The notes: a model not told the origin generated them from the letters alone. A stretch of 64,000 nt of DNA from Bacteroides thetaiotaomicron VPI-5482 (GCF_000011065.1 NC_004663.1:5766001-5830000); one strand, 5' to 3'. Numbered from the stretch's first letter, positions 17,086 to 26,746 are shown. Numbers and translations: made by a program.

Positions 17086-17751
17086 ATGTTTGAAATAAAA
17101 GTATCTCAGGAAATAAAGAATGCCTGTCCGGTTTTTGCCGGAGCAGCCGTATATGCAGCAGTGAAGAATACTGCTTACTGCGATGGACTTTGGAAAGAAA
17201 TAAATACTTTCACAGAAGACTTGACTACTACCACCCAAATGGCAGACATTAAGTTGCAACCTGTGATTGCTGCTACCCGTGAGGCTTATAAGCGTTGTGG
17301 CAAAGACCCGGGACGTTATCGTCCGTCGGCAGAAGCGCTGCGCCGTCGCCTGATGCGTGGCATCCCTTTGTATCAGATTGATACTTTGGTTGACCTTATC
17401 AATCTGGTTTCTCTCCGTACCGGACATTCTATCGGTGGCTTCGATGCGGATAAGATACAGGGTAACCATCTTGAACTTGGCATTGGCAAAGCGGAAGAAC
17501 CTTTCGAAGGTATCGGCCGGGGCATTTTGAACATTGAAGGATTGCCAGTGTACAGAGATTCTTTTGGAGGAATCGGAACACCGACCAGTGACCACGAACG
17601 TACGAAGATGGATATCGGGACTACTCATATTCTCGCGATAGTCAACGGGTATAACGGAAAAGAGGGACTAAAGGAAGCTGCTGAAATGATTCAATCCTTA
17701 CTGAAGGATTATGCCGGATCGGATGGCGGTGAACTTATCTATTTTGAATAA
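17086..17751 (+). CDS. B3/B4 domain protein (phenylalanyl-tRNA synthetase beta-related)
   Basis: A 221-residue cytosolic protein related to the B3/B4 editing domain of phenylalanyl-tRNA synthetase beta. Visible hallmarks are PSAEALRRRLMRG, the NLVSLRTGHSIGGFDADKI region and the TSDHERTKMDIGTTHILAIVNGY stretch (positions about 165-190). Stand-alone members may hydrolyse mischarged tRNAs or act on amino-acid conjugates, but this is not established. An in-frame TTG at 17074 is the last unit of the repeat array, so I use the ATG at 17086. The M23 peptidase follows after 15 bp. Confidence 0.82.
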   Translation: MFEIKVSQEIKNACPVFAGAAVYAAVKNTAYCDGLWKEINTFTEDLTTTTQMADIKLQPVIAATREAYKRCGKDPGRYRPSAEALRRRLMRGIPLYQIDTLVDLINLVSLRTGHSIGGFDADKIQGNHLELGIGKAEEPFEGIGRGILNIEGLPVYRDSFGGIGTPTSDHERTKMDIGTTHILAIVNGYNGKEGLKEAAEMIQSLLKDYAGSDGGELIYFE

Positions 17752-17766
17752 CAAAGAAAGAAATAC

Positions 17767-18405
17767 ATGAAGAACATACTTATTTTATTGACAGTCCTGC
17801 TTTTACCAACTCTTGCTTATGCGCAAAGTAAATCCTCTTTTTCTTCTATGGAGGTGAATCACGTACGGGTTGCTACTCCCGGACTTTTTGCGAAAAGTAA
17901 TCATATATATCTGCATTTGGATTCTTTGCAAGAGCATGAATATGCTTTTCCCTTACCGGGAGCCAAAGTTATTTCCGCTTACGGAACTCGCGGAGGACAT
18001 TCGGGAGCAGATATAAAGACGTGTGCCAAAGATACGATTCGTGCTGCTTTTGATGGAGTCGTACGTATGTCGAAGCCATATTATGCTTACGGAAATTTGG
18101 TTGTAGTCCGTCATGCGAACGGGCTGGAAACGATTTACAGTCATAACTTCAAGAATTTGGTACAGAGCGGAGATACGGTGAAAGCCGGACAACCTATCGG
18201 ACTGACCGGACGTACCGGCCGTGCTACTACGGAGCATGTGCATTTTGAAACCCGCATTAACGGTCAGCATTTTAATCCGAATCTTATTTTCAATCTGAAG
18301 GAGGGCACATTACGAAAGGAATGTATTAAATGTACGAAGAATGGAAATGGGGTAGTGGTGAAGCCACAGGCGAATAATAATCGTGTGGCACAAAATAAAA
18401 AGTGA
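17767..18405 (+). CDS. M23 (LytM) family peptidoglycan peptidase
   Basis: Exported zinc endopeptidase of the lysostaphin type. A cleavable signal peptide (ILLTVLLLPTLAYAQ) is followed by the catalytic domain: the HxxxD metal ligands in GGHSGADIKT and the HxH in TEHVHFETR. The 212-residue length covers a single LytM domain plus a basic, asparagine-rich tail. All metal ligands are present, so it should be active. It ends just before a palindromic intergenic repeat. Confidence 0.92.
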   Translation: MKNILILLTVLLLPTLAYAQSKSSFSSMEVNHVRVATPGLFAKSNHIYLHLDSLQEHEYAFPLPGAKVISAYGTRGGHSGADIKTCAKDTIRAAFDGVVRMSKPYYAYGNLVVVRHANGLETIYSHNFKNLVQSGDTVKAGQPIGLTGRTGRATTEHVHFETRINGQHFNPNLIFNLKEGTLRKECIKCTKNGNGVVVKPQANNNRVAQNKK

Positions 18406-18590
18406 AAGAACTGAGATGGTCTGAAAAAGACGGAAGGGGATTGACTAAAAAGACAATAGTATCTCCCCTTCCCTTCGGGAAGGAGGGGTGGCTGAAAGCC
18501 GGGGTGGTAGGTAAAATAGGGTTGTCTATAATTTGCAGTGAATAAGTGGACTGCGTATTCACCTACCACCTCCCCCTGCGGGTACTCCTC

Positions 18591-18600
18591 CTTCCCGAAG
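18591..18600. repeat. Left copy of IS target duplication
   Basis: CTTCCCGAAG abuts the left inverted repeat of the IS; an identical copy abuts the right end at 20059-20068. Confidence 0.9.
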
Positions 18601-20058
18601 CTACCCTTTATACACAAGTCTTAGCTGATTAACTCATACAGTTCAAACTGTGTATAAAATCTATCCAGTCCATTCTTAAAGGTAATATATCCTGGAATGG
18701 ACTGGCTCTTGTATGCACTCCATGCTCCTAACCTTGCAATAATCCATGCTGCCCATGCCATTGATTCTTTTTTATATGGATTTTGCTGTATTTTTGTATT
18801 TCCCTCACTCTTTTTTCCTACTATATGTAATAATGCTATTTCTTTGCTTGTAAAGTAGATTTCTGAAGAGAGTTTTTCATCTTCTTTATCAAAAGAAAGT
18901 TTGAGTACCATCACCTGCAGGGCTGCCTGCAAGGAAATTAAGATTAGTTTTTGTAATGCCGAAACTGTTTCCAACTGTGCGTCCTCAATCATGAATCCCT
19001 TTCTTTTGAGCACTCTGAACAACTCTTCAATCAGCCATCTACAACGATACCAACCGATACATTCAATTGCTTGTTCTACAGTCTCCACCACATGTGTAGT
19101 TAGCAGTCTCCATTCAATAGGGCTCTCATTTACCGGTGTACTGGAAGATTTTTCTTTAACATGTATGCAATAAAGACTAACAGGGGGACTGCCCTTTGCC
19201 GGACCGTTAACAGGAGCGCACAAGGTGACTCTTTCAAAGCGAAGTTCCATGCACGCTACCCGTTTCTTACGTCCGCTTCCCGGGAGCACTTCAAAGCTAT
19301 ACTCTGCCCGTAGAACAGCCTGCTCCATTAATGTATTCAGATGGACAGAACAGTCTGGATCATCCAACCGGCAATTCCTTTCATGAACAGAACGTATCAG
19401 CAAGTGAACATTATCAGTAGGGATACGGCTGAAAAGCTCGAAAATGTCCGCTTCACGGTCACCGATGATCGTTTTAACTGCATCCCGGGGCATTTGCTCA
19501 CTGGCAGCCATTCCACTTTCTATCCAACGATATGACTCTTTTTCTTCTATAGGCTGATATCTGTAATTACGTTCTTCACGACTTAAAGCAGCCGGTGAGC
19601 GATTCCACTGCTTAACCGAAGAAAAGCCTATAGGAATATGACTGGAGGCATCCACTACCAAGACAGGATGCAAAAAAGTACCACATTGCTTTTGACCGAC
19701 AATGCCGGGACTGGCTGTTTTTTTCTTCATTCGCTCAACATGAGCCTCATAGTTTATCTCCGAGGTATCTTGAATACACAGTAAATGCTGACGACCGGAA
19801 GCATTCTTACAGCAAGTGTGTATCAGACCTGATAAGATAGCATCAGAGCTGACTGAGGAATTGTTCAAAAATCTATAAGCACCCATCTTTTCTTTATGTT
19901 CCTTACTAAATTGATTCACTATAGCACTTTGATGGACAACCATCTGAGAGCAAATTAAGTTTAAACGCCGCAAAAGCCGAGGATCACGAATTTGATCTGT
20001 CTCTAATAACATCAAGCAAAGATAAAAAAAATAATATATACTTGTGTATAAAGGGTAG
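18601..20058. mobile_element. Complete IS4-family insertion sequence (1458 bp)
   Basis: The element is bounded by perfect 18-bp inverted repeats: CTACCCTTTATACACAAG at 18601-18618 and its complement at 20041-20058. It is flanked by a 10-bp direct repeat CTTCCCGAAG. It carries one intact transposase gene on the minus strand. The 10-bp duplication and the YREK transposase signature agree with the IS4 family. Intact ends, duplication and reading frame suggest a recent and possibly still active insertion. Confidence 0.92.
18621..20015 (-). CDS. IS4 family transposase
   Basis: A 464-residue DDE transposase. The first catalytic aspartate is in CIQDTSEINY, the second in IIGDREADIFEL, and the glutamate lies in the IS4 signature Y-2-R-3-E-6-K, here YRCRWLIEELFRVLK. 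The N-terminal region (QMVVHQSAIVNQFSKEHKEKMGAYRFLNN) resembles the DNA-binding part of Tn5-like transposases. No frameshift or internal stop is present, so the protein should be functional. It ends 3 bp inside the left inverted repeat. Confidence 0.95.
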   Translation of the reverse strand: MMLLETDQIRDPRLLRRLNLICSQMVVHQSAIVNQFSKEHKEKMGAYRFLNNSSVSSDAILSGLIHTCCKNASGRQHLLCIQDTSEINYEAHVERMKKKTASPGIVGQKQCGTFLHPVLVVDASSHIPIGFSSVKQWNRSPAALSREERNYRYQPIEEKESYRWIESGMAASEQMPRDAVKTIIGDREADIFELFSRIPTDNVHLLIRSVHERNCRLDDPDCSVHLNTLMEQAVLRAEYSFEVLPGSGRKKRVACMELRFERVTLCAPVNGPAKGSPPVSLYCIHVKEKSSSTPVNESPIEWRLLTTHVVETVEQAIECIGWYRCRWLIEELFRVLKRKGFMIEDAQLETVSALQKLILISLQAALQVMVLKLSFDKEDEKLSSEIYFTSKEIALLHIVGKKSEGNTKIQQNPYKKESMAWAAWIIARLGAWSAYKSQSIPGYITFKNGLDRFYTQFELYELIS

Positions 20059-20068
20059 CTTCCCGAAG
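20059..20068. repeat. Right copy of IS target duplication
   Basis: CTTCCCGAAG, identical to 18591-18600, directly follows the right inverted repeat. Confidence 0.9.
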
Positions 20069-20138
20069 GAGGAGAATTGAGATACTACCGACTTTTTAGT
20101 CACTCCCCAGTTATCGGCAGTCAAATGAAAGCGTTTGC

Positions 20139-21779
20139 TTATTTCATGATATGTTTGCCATAATTCCATCCTTTGAGGTCGTATAGCTCTGCATCCTTAC
20201 GAATCCTTTCTTTAAAGTCTTCATAATTCCTTTTTTCTTGTGGTGTCCATCCGGCTTCGGCAACGGCGGCAAGACGTGGCAACATCAGGTATTCGAGAAC
20301 GGAAGGTTCGGTCACCCATTCGGTCCAAAAGTTGGCTTGTACACCTTTATAATAAGGTTGCAAGGCAGCATCCACGTCTTTAAGCGGCTGATAGTTATAA
20401 ACGGCCTCCACAGTTTCCGTTCCATGTCCCTGCGACATCGGTTCCGTGGGAAGTTTCGACTGTTTTCTGTTGATATAATAAGGTATTTGCGGGCTCAGTA
20501 TGGTGTTCATTCCTTGCTTGGCAGCCTGTTTTGCGGCGGCATTAGCTCCGATCCATGCCATAATGGTGATGTCATTGCCAAGGATACTGGTATTTCCGTG
20601 AAGCACTTCGTTCCAGAATATAAGTTGGCGTTGTTGATCGGCAGGTTTGGTGGCAATGTAATCTTTTAGTTGTTTGTAGAAATAAATCTGCAAGTCTCTG
20701 AAGTTGGAAGAACCTATTTCACTCAGCAGCTTCTTGCATTCGTCATTCTTTTGCCATTTCCTTGTGGGGCATTCGTCACCGCCTAAATGAATATAATTGA
20801 ATGGAAACAATTCAGTGAGTTCATCAATTACCTCTTTGGCAAACTGCATCGCTTTCGGGTTGGCTACGTTGATTACATCAGTAGAAATCCCTTGTTGTAG
20901 CCATACTTCATGTTTATCCCTTGGGTCGCACGCCAAGAACTCCGGATAAGCTGCAACGGCTGCCTGTGAATGTCCCGGAATGTCTATTTCGGGAATGATT
21001 TCTATAAATTTCTTCTTTGCATACGCTACGATTTCTTTGATATCTTTCTGAGTATAAAAGCCGCCATAACGCTCACCGTCTGGTTTCACGTCACCGTATG
21101 CAAGTACTTTGCTGTTTCTCCATGCGCCTGTCTCCGTCAGTTTGGGGTATTTCTTTATTTCGATTCTCCAGCCTTGATCTTCTGTCAGATGCCAGTGGAA
21201 ACGATTCATTTTGTAGATGGCCATCATGTCGATCACTCGTTTTATCTCATCTTTACCGAAGAAATGTCTGCCTTCGTCCAGCATAAAACCTCTCCATTCG
21301 AAACGGGGAGCATCTTCAATCTCGACAGATGGGAGACTCCATTGTGAATGGTCGGACGTTGCTACGCCTGCCATTACGTTGCGGGGCATCAGTTGCTTTA
21401 GCGTTTGTAGCGCATAATAGAAACCTGCCGGACGGGAGGCTTCGATCCGGACTTGTTTTTTCGAGACGTTCAGCTTATAAGCTTCAGCGGGAAGTTGTGG
21501 ATTCAAATCTAAGATAATCCTTGCTTTAGCTTCTTTTTGAGTAGATGAAACCTTGATGCCGGTTGCTTCTTGCAATTCCTTTTTGAATGATTCAAAGACC
21601 ATACGGATGCTGTCTCCCTGATAAGGAGTGACTTTGGCTTTAAGTTGGTTGCCAAACTCAAAGCGGCCGTCTTTTACGGTAAGGTGAGCCGGTTGTGGGG
21701 TGAGAGCGATTTCTTGTGCTGTAAGCATCTCATTGCTACCGAGTAGCAATAGCAGGGGTAGAAAATGTTTGATTTTCAT
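20139..21779 (-). CDS. GH20 beta-N-acetylhexosaminidase, exported
   Basis: Removes terminal GlcNAc or GalNAc from glycans. The 546-residue protein has a signal peptide (MKIKHFLPLLLLLGSNEML), an N-terminal GH20b domain (about 25-150) and a catalytic TIM barrel with WRGFMLDEGRHFFG, HWHLTEDQGWRIEIKKYP and the catalytic D-E pair HLGGDECPT. Substrate-binding WTEWV and GWNYGKHIMK follow. It is divergent from the GH84 gene, and both attack N-acetylglucosaminides, so they form one functional locus. The IS lies 80 bp downstream and leaves the coding region intact. Confidence 0.95.
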   Translation of the reverse strand: MKIKHFLPLLLLLGSNEMLTAQEIALTPQPAHLTVKDGRFEFGNQLKAKVTPYQGDSIRMVFESFKKELQEATGIKVSSTQKEAKARIILDLNPQLPAEAYKLNVSKKQVRIEASRPAGFYYALQTLKQLMPRNVMAGVATSDHSQWSLPSVEIEDAPRFEWRGFMLDEGRHFFGKDEIKRVIDMMAIYKMNRFHWHLTEDQGWRIEIKKYPKLTETGAWRNSKVLAYGDVKPDGERYGGFYTQKDIKEIVAYAKKKFIEIIPEIDIPGHSQAAVAAYPEFLACDPRDKHEVWLQQGISTDVINVANPKAMQFAKEVIDELTELFPFNYIHLGGDECPTRKWQKNDECKKLLSEIGSSNFRDLQIYFYKQLKDYIATKPADQQRQLIFWNEVLHGNTSILGNDITIMAWIGANAAAKQAAKQGMNTILSPQIPYYINRKQSKLPTEPMSQGHGTETVEAVYNYQPLKDVDAALQPYYKGVQANFWTEWVTEPSVLEYLMLPRLAAVAEAGWTPQEKRNYEDFKERIRKDAELYDLKGWNYGKHIMK

Positions 21780-21907
21780 GGTAATTGGGGGTATTTAAAT
21801 AAAAAGTATAACAGCGGACGAAGATAGAAATAATAAATCAGAAAAGTATGTCTTTATGATTATTTTGTTTGCTCTTTTTGATTTGTTTGATCTAGGTTCC
21901 TCATAAA

Positions 21908-21939
21908 TTTGCTTAATTTGATAAATTAGTGTTTCTTTG
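21908..21939 (+). promoter_or_regulatory. Promoter of the GH84 gene
   Basis: The -33 box TTTG (21908-21911) and the -7 box TTTCTTTG (21932-21939, one mismatch to TAnnTTTG) are 20 bp apart. The ATG is 46 bp downstream. A weaker reverse -7 candidate for GH20 (TATCTTCG) covers 21819-21826. Confidence 0.55.
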
Positions 21940-21984
21940 CACCATGATATAAGTCATGATAACTAACCCCCATTATTACAACTT

Positions 21985-24198
21985 ATGAAAAACAACAAGA
22001 TTTATCTGTTGGGAGCCTGCCTCCTGTGTGCTGTTACTACCTTTGCGCAGAATGTTAGTCTGCAACCTCCTCCTCAACAACTCATTGTTCAAAACAAGAC
22101 CATCGATCTGCCTGCTGTCTATCAGCTGAATGGCGGGGAAGAAGCCAATCCGCATGCTGTAAAGGTACTGAAAGAACTGCTTTCCGGTAAGCAAAGCAGC
22201 AAGAAAGGGATGCTTATTTCTATTGGTGAGAAAGGTGACAAGAGTGTGCGTAAATATAGCCGCCAGATTCCTGACCACAAAGAAGGCTATTACCTGTCTG
22301 TGAATGAGAAGGAAATCGTACTGGCCGGAAACGACGAACGAGGTACTTATTACGCTCTGCAAACTTTTGCGCAATTGCTGAAAGACGGAAAGCTGCCCGA
22401 AGTAGAAATCAAAGATTACCCTTCTGTACGGTATCGGGGAGTGGTAGAAGGGTTTTACGGAACTCCCTGGAGCCATCAGGCACGCCTCAGCCAACTGAAG
22501 TTTTACGGTAAAAACAAGATGAACACTTATATATACGGTCCGAAAGATGATCCGTATCATAGTGCTCCCAACTGGCGTTTGCCTTATCCCGACAAAGAAG
22601 CTGCCCAGTTGCAGGAATTGGTGGCGGTAGCCAACGAAAATGAAGTTGACTTTGTATGGGCGATCCATCCGGGACAGGATATCAAATGGAATAAGGAAGA
22701 TCGTGATCTTCTGCTCGCTAAATTTGAGAAGATGTATCAGCTCGGTGTCCGTTCGTTCGCCGTATTCTTTGATGATATCTCCGGTGAAGGTACTAATCCG
22801 CAGAAACAAGCGGAACTACTGAACTACATTGATGAGAAATTCGCACAGGTAAAACCGGATATAAACCAACTGGTGATGTGCCCTACGGAATATAATAAAA
22901 GCTGGTCGAACCCTAATGGCAATTATCTGACTACGCTGGGCGATAAACTCAATCCTTCCATTCAGATCATGTGGACGGGAGACCGTGTCATTTCCGATAT
23001 TACCCGTGACGGCATTTCATGGATTAACGAACGAATCAAGCGTCCGGCTTATATCTGGTGGAACTTCCCGGTGTCCGATTATGTGCGCGATCATCTGCTT
23101 CTCGGTCCTGTGTATGGCAACGATACTACGATTGCCAAAGAGATGTCGGGCTTTGTAACCAATCCGATGGAACATGCCGAATCGTCAAAGATAGCGATTT
23201 ATAGTGTGGCAAGTTATGCCTGGAATCCTGCCAAGTATGATACATGGCAGACGTGGAAGGATGCGATCCGTACCATTCTGCCAAGTGCAGCGGAAGAACT
23301 TGAATGCTTTGCAATGCACAATTCCGACTTGGGACCTAACGGACATGGATACCGCCGCGAAGAATCTATGGATATCCAACCGGCTGCCGAACGTTTCCTG
23401 AAAGCGTTCAAAGAAGGCAAAAATTACGATAAGGCAGATTTCGAGACTCTTCAATATACGTTCGAACGTATGAAAGAATCCGCCGATATCCTGTTGATGA
23501 ATACGGAGAACAAACCGTTGATTGTGGAAATCACTCCTTGGGTGCATCAGTTTAAACTGACGGCTGAAATGGGAGAAGAAGTGCTGAAGATGGTAGAAGG
23601 CCGGAATGAATCTTATTTTCTGCGGAAATACAATCATGTGAAGGCTTTGCAGCAACAGATGTTCTATATCGATCAGACGAGTAATCAGAATCCTTATCAA
23701 CCGGGAGTAAAGACAGCTACGCGAGTGATAAAACCATTAATTGACCGGACTTTTGCCACAGTTGTGAAATTCTTCAATCAAAAGTTTAATGCTCATCTGG
23801 ATGCCACTACCGATTATATGCCGCATAAGATGATCAGTAATGTGGAGCAGATCAAGAACCTGCCGTTGCAGGTGAAAGCGAACCGTGTACTCATTTCTCC
23901 TGCCAATGAAGTTGTGAAATGGGCGGCTGGAAACAGTGTTGAAATAGAACTGGATGCTATCTATCCGGGAGAGAATATTCAGATAAACTTTGGTAAGGAT
24001 GCTCCTTGTACATGGGGACGCCTTGAAATCTCTACGGACGGCAAGGAATGGAAAACGGTGGATCTGAAGCAGAAAGAAAGCAGATTGTCGGCCGGTTTGC
24101 AGAAAGCTCCTGTGAAGTTTGTCCGCTTCACGAATGTGAGTGATGAAGAACAGCAGGTCTATTTGCGCCAGTTTGTTCTGACTATAGAGAAGAAATAA
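21985..24198 (+). CDS. GH84 O-GlcNAcase / beta-N-acetylglucosaminidase
   Basis: Retaining hexosaminidase using substrate-assisted catalysis. The 737-residue protein has a signal peptide ([22 protein letters not shown]), an N-terminal alpha/beta domain (about 25-145), the GH84 catalytic barrel beginning [15 protein letters not shown], and the paired catalytic aspartates in [12 protein letters not shown] helical domain (about 460-590) and a C-terminal beta domain follow. Length and sequence agree with my memory of the structurally studied BtGH84 (BT_4395). It is divergent from GH20. The natural substrate is probably host mucin or matrix GlcNAc glycans. Confidence 0.96.
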
Positions 24199-24210
24199 GA
24201 ATGATTATAT

Positions 24211-24299
24211 AGGCTGACTAAAAAGTCTGAACTACCCACAATTCCCCTCCTTCCCGAAGGAGGAGAGTTGGAAGTTACCACCGACTTTTTAGTCAGCCT
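24211..24299. terminator. Palindromic repeat element B, bidirectional terminator
   Basis: Perfect 17-bp arms AGGCTGACTAAAAAGTC (24211-24227) and GACTTTTTAGTCAGCCT (24283-24299) enclose the core CTCCTTCCCGAAGGAGGAG. A T-run follows on the plus strand, and an A-rich flank serves the reverse direction. It separates the convergent GH84 and AraC genes. The core and the GACTAAAAAG arms match element A at 18.4-20.1 kb. The AraC stop codon (24293-24295) lies within the right arm. Confidence 0.85.
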
Positions 24300-25180
24300 T
24301 TTTTTGATTTACGATATTCCCGCGGTGACATTCCCATGATCTTACTGAATAGGCGGGAAAAATAATAAGTATCTTCAATACCTATTTTATAGCATATCTG
24401 ATTTATCTTCATATCGGTGGTATCCAGCAACAGGCAGGCCTGCTGCATCTTTAGCAGATTAAAGTAAGTAAGCGGACTGTGTCCCGTTTGCTTTTTGAAC
24501 AACATGGAGAAGTGCGACGGAGAATATCCGATTTGTGTTGATATCTCTTCCAGACTCAGATGTTTCTCCATATTCTCTTTCATGTAGTGGATGGCAACGT
24601 TCACTATTCCCTCGTCTTCTGCCTCATTGGTGCCTGCATTACGATATTGCTGGACATAGCGTAACGTTCCCAAATAAAAGTGAAACATAGAAAACGCATA
24701 ACGCAGGTTCTCGTTGCTATAACCATTTTTGAGTGTATTGAATATCTCTTCAAACAGGTTGATCCGCGTACTGATGCGGGAGTGTTGTTCGGACTGAATA
24801 TCCATCGGACGGTTGGCGTCTTTGGCATAGAACGGAGCAAGAATACCTTTGAAGTGAATCCAGTAAATAGTCCATGGCGTCGATTTGTTGGAAGCATAAG
24901 AATGCGGGACTCCTGCCGGAAGAATAAAATACTGATTGGCGGAGACGGTATATTCCTGGTCTCCGATCCGGTAAGATCCGGCACCATCAATACAATAGAT
25001 GAAGACATATTGATTGATGGGCTCTTTCCGTTCCCGAAAATGATGCTTGGCTTTGGGATAATATCCGATGTCAGTGATATGCAGCATGGAGGTCAGCGGG
25101 TCCTCTTCCATCTTATCAACGATGATGCGGGGCAATACTAAGGCTCTTTCCCCGGTAAATCCATCTTTTAGTTTTACCAT
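24293..25180 (-). CDS. AraC family transcriptional regulator
   Basis: A 295-residue one-component regulator with an N-terminal cupin-like sugar-sensing domain (about 30-150; YCIDGAGSYRIGDQEYTVSANQYFILPAGVPHSY in parts) and a C-terminal double helix-turn-helix (HLSLEEISTQIGYSPSHFSMLFKKQTGHSP and the second helix pair ending ISRLFSK-like YYFSRLFSKIMGMSPREYR). The frame extends to 25243, but a good promoter lies inside that extension, so I use the ATG at 25180. It is divergent from a sugar porter, which it probably controls. Its stop codon is inside the downstream repeat. Confidence 0.92.
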   Translation of the reverse strand: MVKLKDGFTGERALVLPRIIVDKMEEDPLTSMLHITDIGYYPKAKHHFRERKEPINQYVFIYCIDGAGSYRIGDQEYTVSANQYFILPAGVPHSYASNKSTPWTIYWIHFKGILAPFYAKDANRPMDIQSEQHSRISTRINLFEEIFNTLKNGYSNENLRYAFSMFHFYLGTLRYVQQYRNAGTNEAEDEGIVNVAIHYMKENMEKHLSLEEISTQIGYSPSHFSMLFKKQTGHSPLTYFNLLKMQQACLLLDTTDMKINQICYKIGIEDTYYFSRLFSKIMGMSPREYRKSKKG

Positions 25181-25203
25181 AGTACATAATTGGTTATTCT
25201 GCG

Positions 25204-25235
25204 CAAATATATAATAATGTATGCGATCTGTCAAA
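25204..25235 (-). promoter_or_regulatory. Promoter of the araC-type gene
   Basis: Read on the minus strand, TTTG (25235-25232) and TATATTTG (25211-25204) are 20 bp apart, an exact consensus match. The predicted transcript starts near 25197, about 17 nt before the chosen ATG. Confidence 0.75.
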
Positions 25236-25305
25236 TAATACATTAAAAATAAGATTGTCCATCTTTATAAAATGAAATTCTATTTTTTGTGCTTTGGATA
25301 CGCTC

Positions 25306-25313
25306 TATCTTTG
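25306..25313 (+). promoter_or_regulatory. Promoter -7 box of the sugar porter operon
   Basis: TATCTTTG fits the consensus; a TTTG lies only 16 bp upstream, so activation by the divergent AraC protein is plausible. It lies inside the longest open frame, which argues for the ATG at 25343 as the true start. Confidence 0.6.
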
Positions 25314-25342
25314 CAACATCAATTAATCAATCTTCTAGTGGT

Positions 25343-26725
25343 ATGAAAAGTTATAATAAAAAGTTTGTCTATTCCATTTGTTTGGTTTCTGCGATGGGCG
25401 GTCTGCTCTTTGGGTATGACTGGGTGGTAATCGGAGGAGCGAAACCTTTCTATGAACTCTATTTCGGTATTGCCGATTCGCCGACGATGCAGGGACTGGC
25501 TATGAGTGTAGCCTTGCTTGGCTGTCTGATCGGTGCTATGGTAGCCGGTATGATGGCTGACCGCTATGGCAGGAAACCTCTCTTGCTGATTTCCGCATTT
25601 ATCTTTTTATCTTCCGCATACGCTACCGGTGCATTTTCCGTATTCAGCTGGTTTTTGGCAGCACGCTTTTTGGGAGGTATCGGCATCGGTATCGCTTCGG
25701 GGCTGTCTCCGATGTACATTGCCGAAGTAGCTCCTACTTCCATCCGGGGGAAACTGGTATCCCTCAATCAACTGACTATTGTATTAGGAATCCTTGGCGC
25801 ACAAATAGCCAACTGGCTGATAGCCGAGCCTATACCTGCCGACTTTACGCCTGCCGATATCTGTGCTTCATGGAACGGGCAGATGGGATGGCGCTGGATG
25901 TTTTGGGGAGCAGCATTTCCGGCAGCGGTATTCTTGCTGCTAGCCTGTTTTATTCCCGAAAGTCCCCGTTGGCTGGCAATGAAAGGCAAGAGAGAGAAAG
26001 CATGGAGTGTACTTAGCCGGATAGGAGGAAACCGCTATGCGGAGCAGGAACTTCAGATGGTGGAACAAACTTCTGCTTCCAAGTCGGAAGGAGGATTGAA
26101 ATTATTGTTCAGTCGCCCGTTCCGTAAGGTACTCGTACTGGGTGTTATCGTGGCTGTGTTCCAGCAATGGTGCGGTACGAATGTGATTTTCAATTATGCA
26201 CAGGAAATATTCCAGTCGGCGGGTTATTCGCTGGGTGATGTACTCTTTAATATTGTGGTGACCGGTGTAGCGAATGTGATCTTTACGTTTGTGGCTATCT
26301 ATACGGTCGAACGTTTGGGGCGCCGTGCTTTGATGCTTTTGGGGGCTGGAGGACTGGCAGGTATTTATCTGGTTCTCGGCACGTGTTACTTTTTTCAGGT
26401 CAGCGGTTTCTTTATGGTAGTGCTGGTAGTGTTGGCGATAGCTTGTTATGCCATGTCTCTGGGGCCTATCACGTGGGTACTGCTTGCTGAGATATTCCCC
26501 AACCGCGTGCGTGGTGTGGCTATGGCAACCTGTACTTTCGCTTTGTGGGTCGGTAGTTTCACGCTTACCTACACATTTCCGTTGCTGAATACTGCATTGG
26601 GCAGTTACGGCACATTCTGGATTTATTCGGCTATCTGCGTCTTCGGCTTCCTTTTCTTCCTGCGTGCATTGCCTGAGACAAAAGGGAAATCGCTGGAGAC
26701 ATTGGAGAAAGATCTGATAAAATAA
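25343..26725 (+). CDS. Sugar porter family MFS transporter
   Basis: Inner-membrane sugar:proton symporter of the XylE/GalP type, 460 residues and about 12 helices. Diagnostic motifs are all visible: GGLLFGYDWVVIGG in helix 1, MADRYGRKPLL in the first loop, PMYIAEVAPTSIRGKLVSLNQL, PESPRWL after helix 6, ERLGRRALM in the second half and PETKGKSLE at the end. The preceding 18 residues of the longest frame are unlikely because the promoter lies there. The DUF5107/TPR gene follows after 21 bp, so the two form an operon opposite the AraC regulator. The transported sugar is not evident. Confidence 0.92.
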   Translation: MKSYNKKFVYSICLVSAMGGLLFGYDWVVIGGAKPFYELYFGIADSPTMQGLAMSVALLGCLIGAMVAGMMADRYGRKPLLLISAFIFLSSAYATGAFSVFSWFLAARFLGGIGIGIASGLSPMYIAEVAPTSIRGKLVSLNQLTIVLGILGAQIANWLIAEPIPADFTPADICASWNGQMGWRWMFWGAAFPAAVFLLLACFIPESPRWLAMKGKREKAWSVLSRIGGNRYAEQELQMVEQTSASKSEGGLKLLFSRPFRKVLVLGVIVAVFQQWCGTNVIFNYAQEIFQSAGYSLGDVLFNIVVTGVANVIFTFVAIYTVERLGRRALMLLGAGGLAGIYLVLGTCYFFQVSGFFMVVLVVLAIACYAMSLGPITWVLLAEIFPNRVRGVAMATCTFALWVGSFTLTYTFPLLNTALGSYGTFWIYSAICVFGFLFFLRALPETKGKSLETLEKDLIK

Positions 26726-26746
26726 AAAGATATAATTAATAATATC

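Larger units (their letters stand above)
18436..20110. repeat. Palindromic intergenic repeat element A, interrupted by an IS
   Basis: The outer left arm (18436-18490; GGGGATTGACTAAAAAG, then TAGTATCTC) pairs with the right arm (about 20061-20107; CTTTTTAGTCACTCCCC). An inner pair of arms (GGTGGTAGGT near 18505 and ACCTACCACC near 18561) repeats the pattern. The core CCTTCCCGAAGGAGG is split by the insertion sequence. Without the IS the element is about 215 bp. A shorter relative sits at 24211-24299. It has no open frame and resembles a non-autonomous palindromic repeat that can also act as a transcription terminator. Confidence 0.75.

Noticed and set aside
21976..22809. 277-residue frame antisense to the GH84 gene
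   Set aside because: Phe/Leu-rich reverse shadow of a well-supported enzyme; it starts and ends inside that gene without signals.
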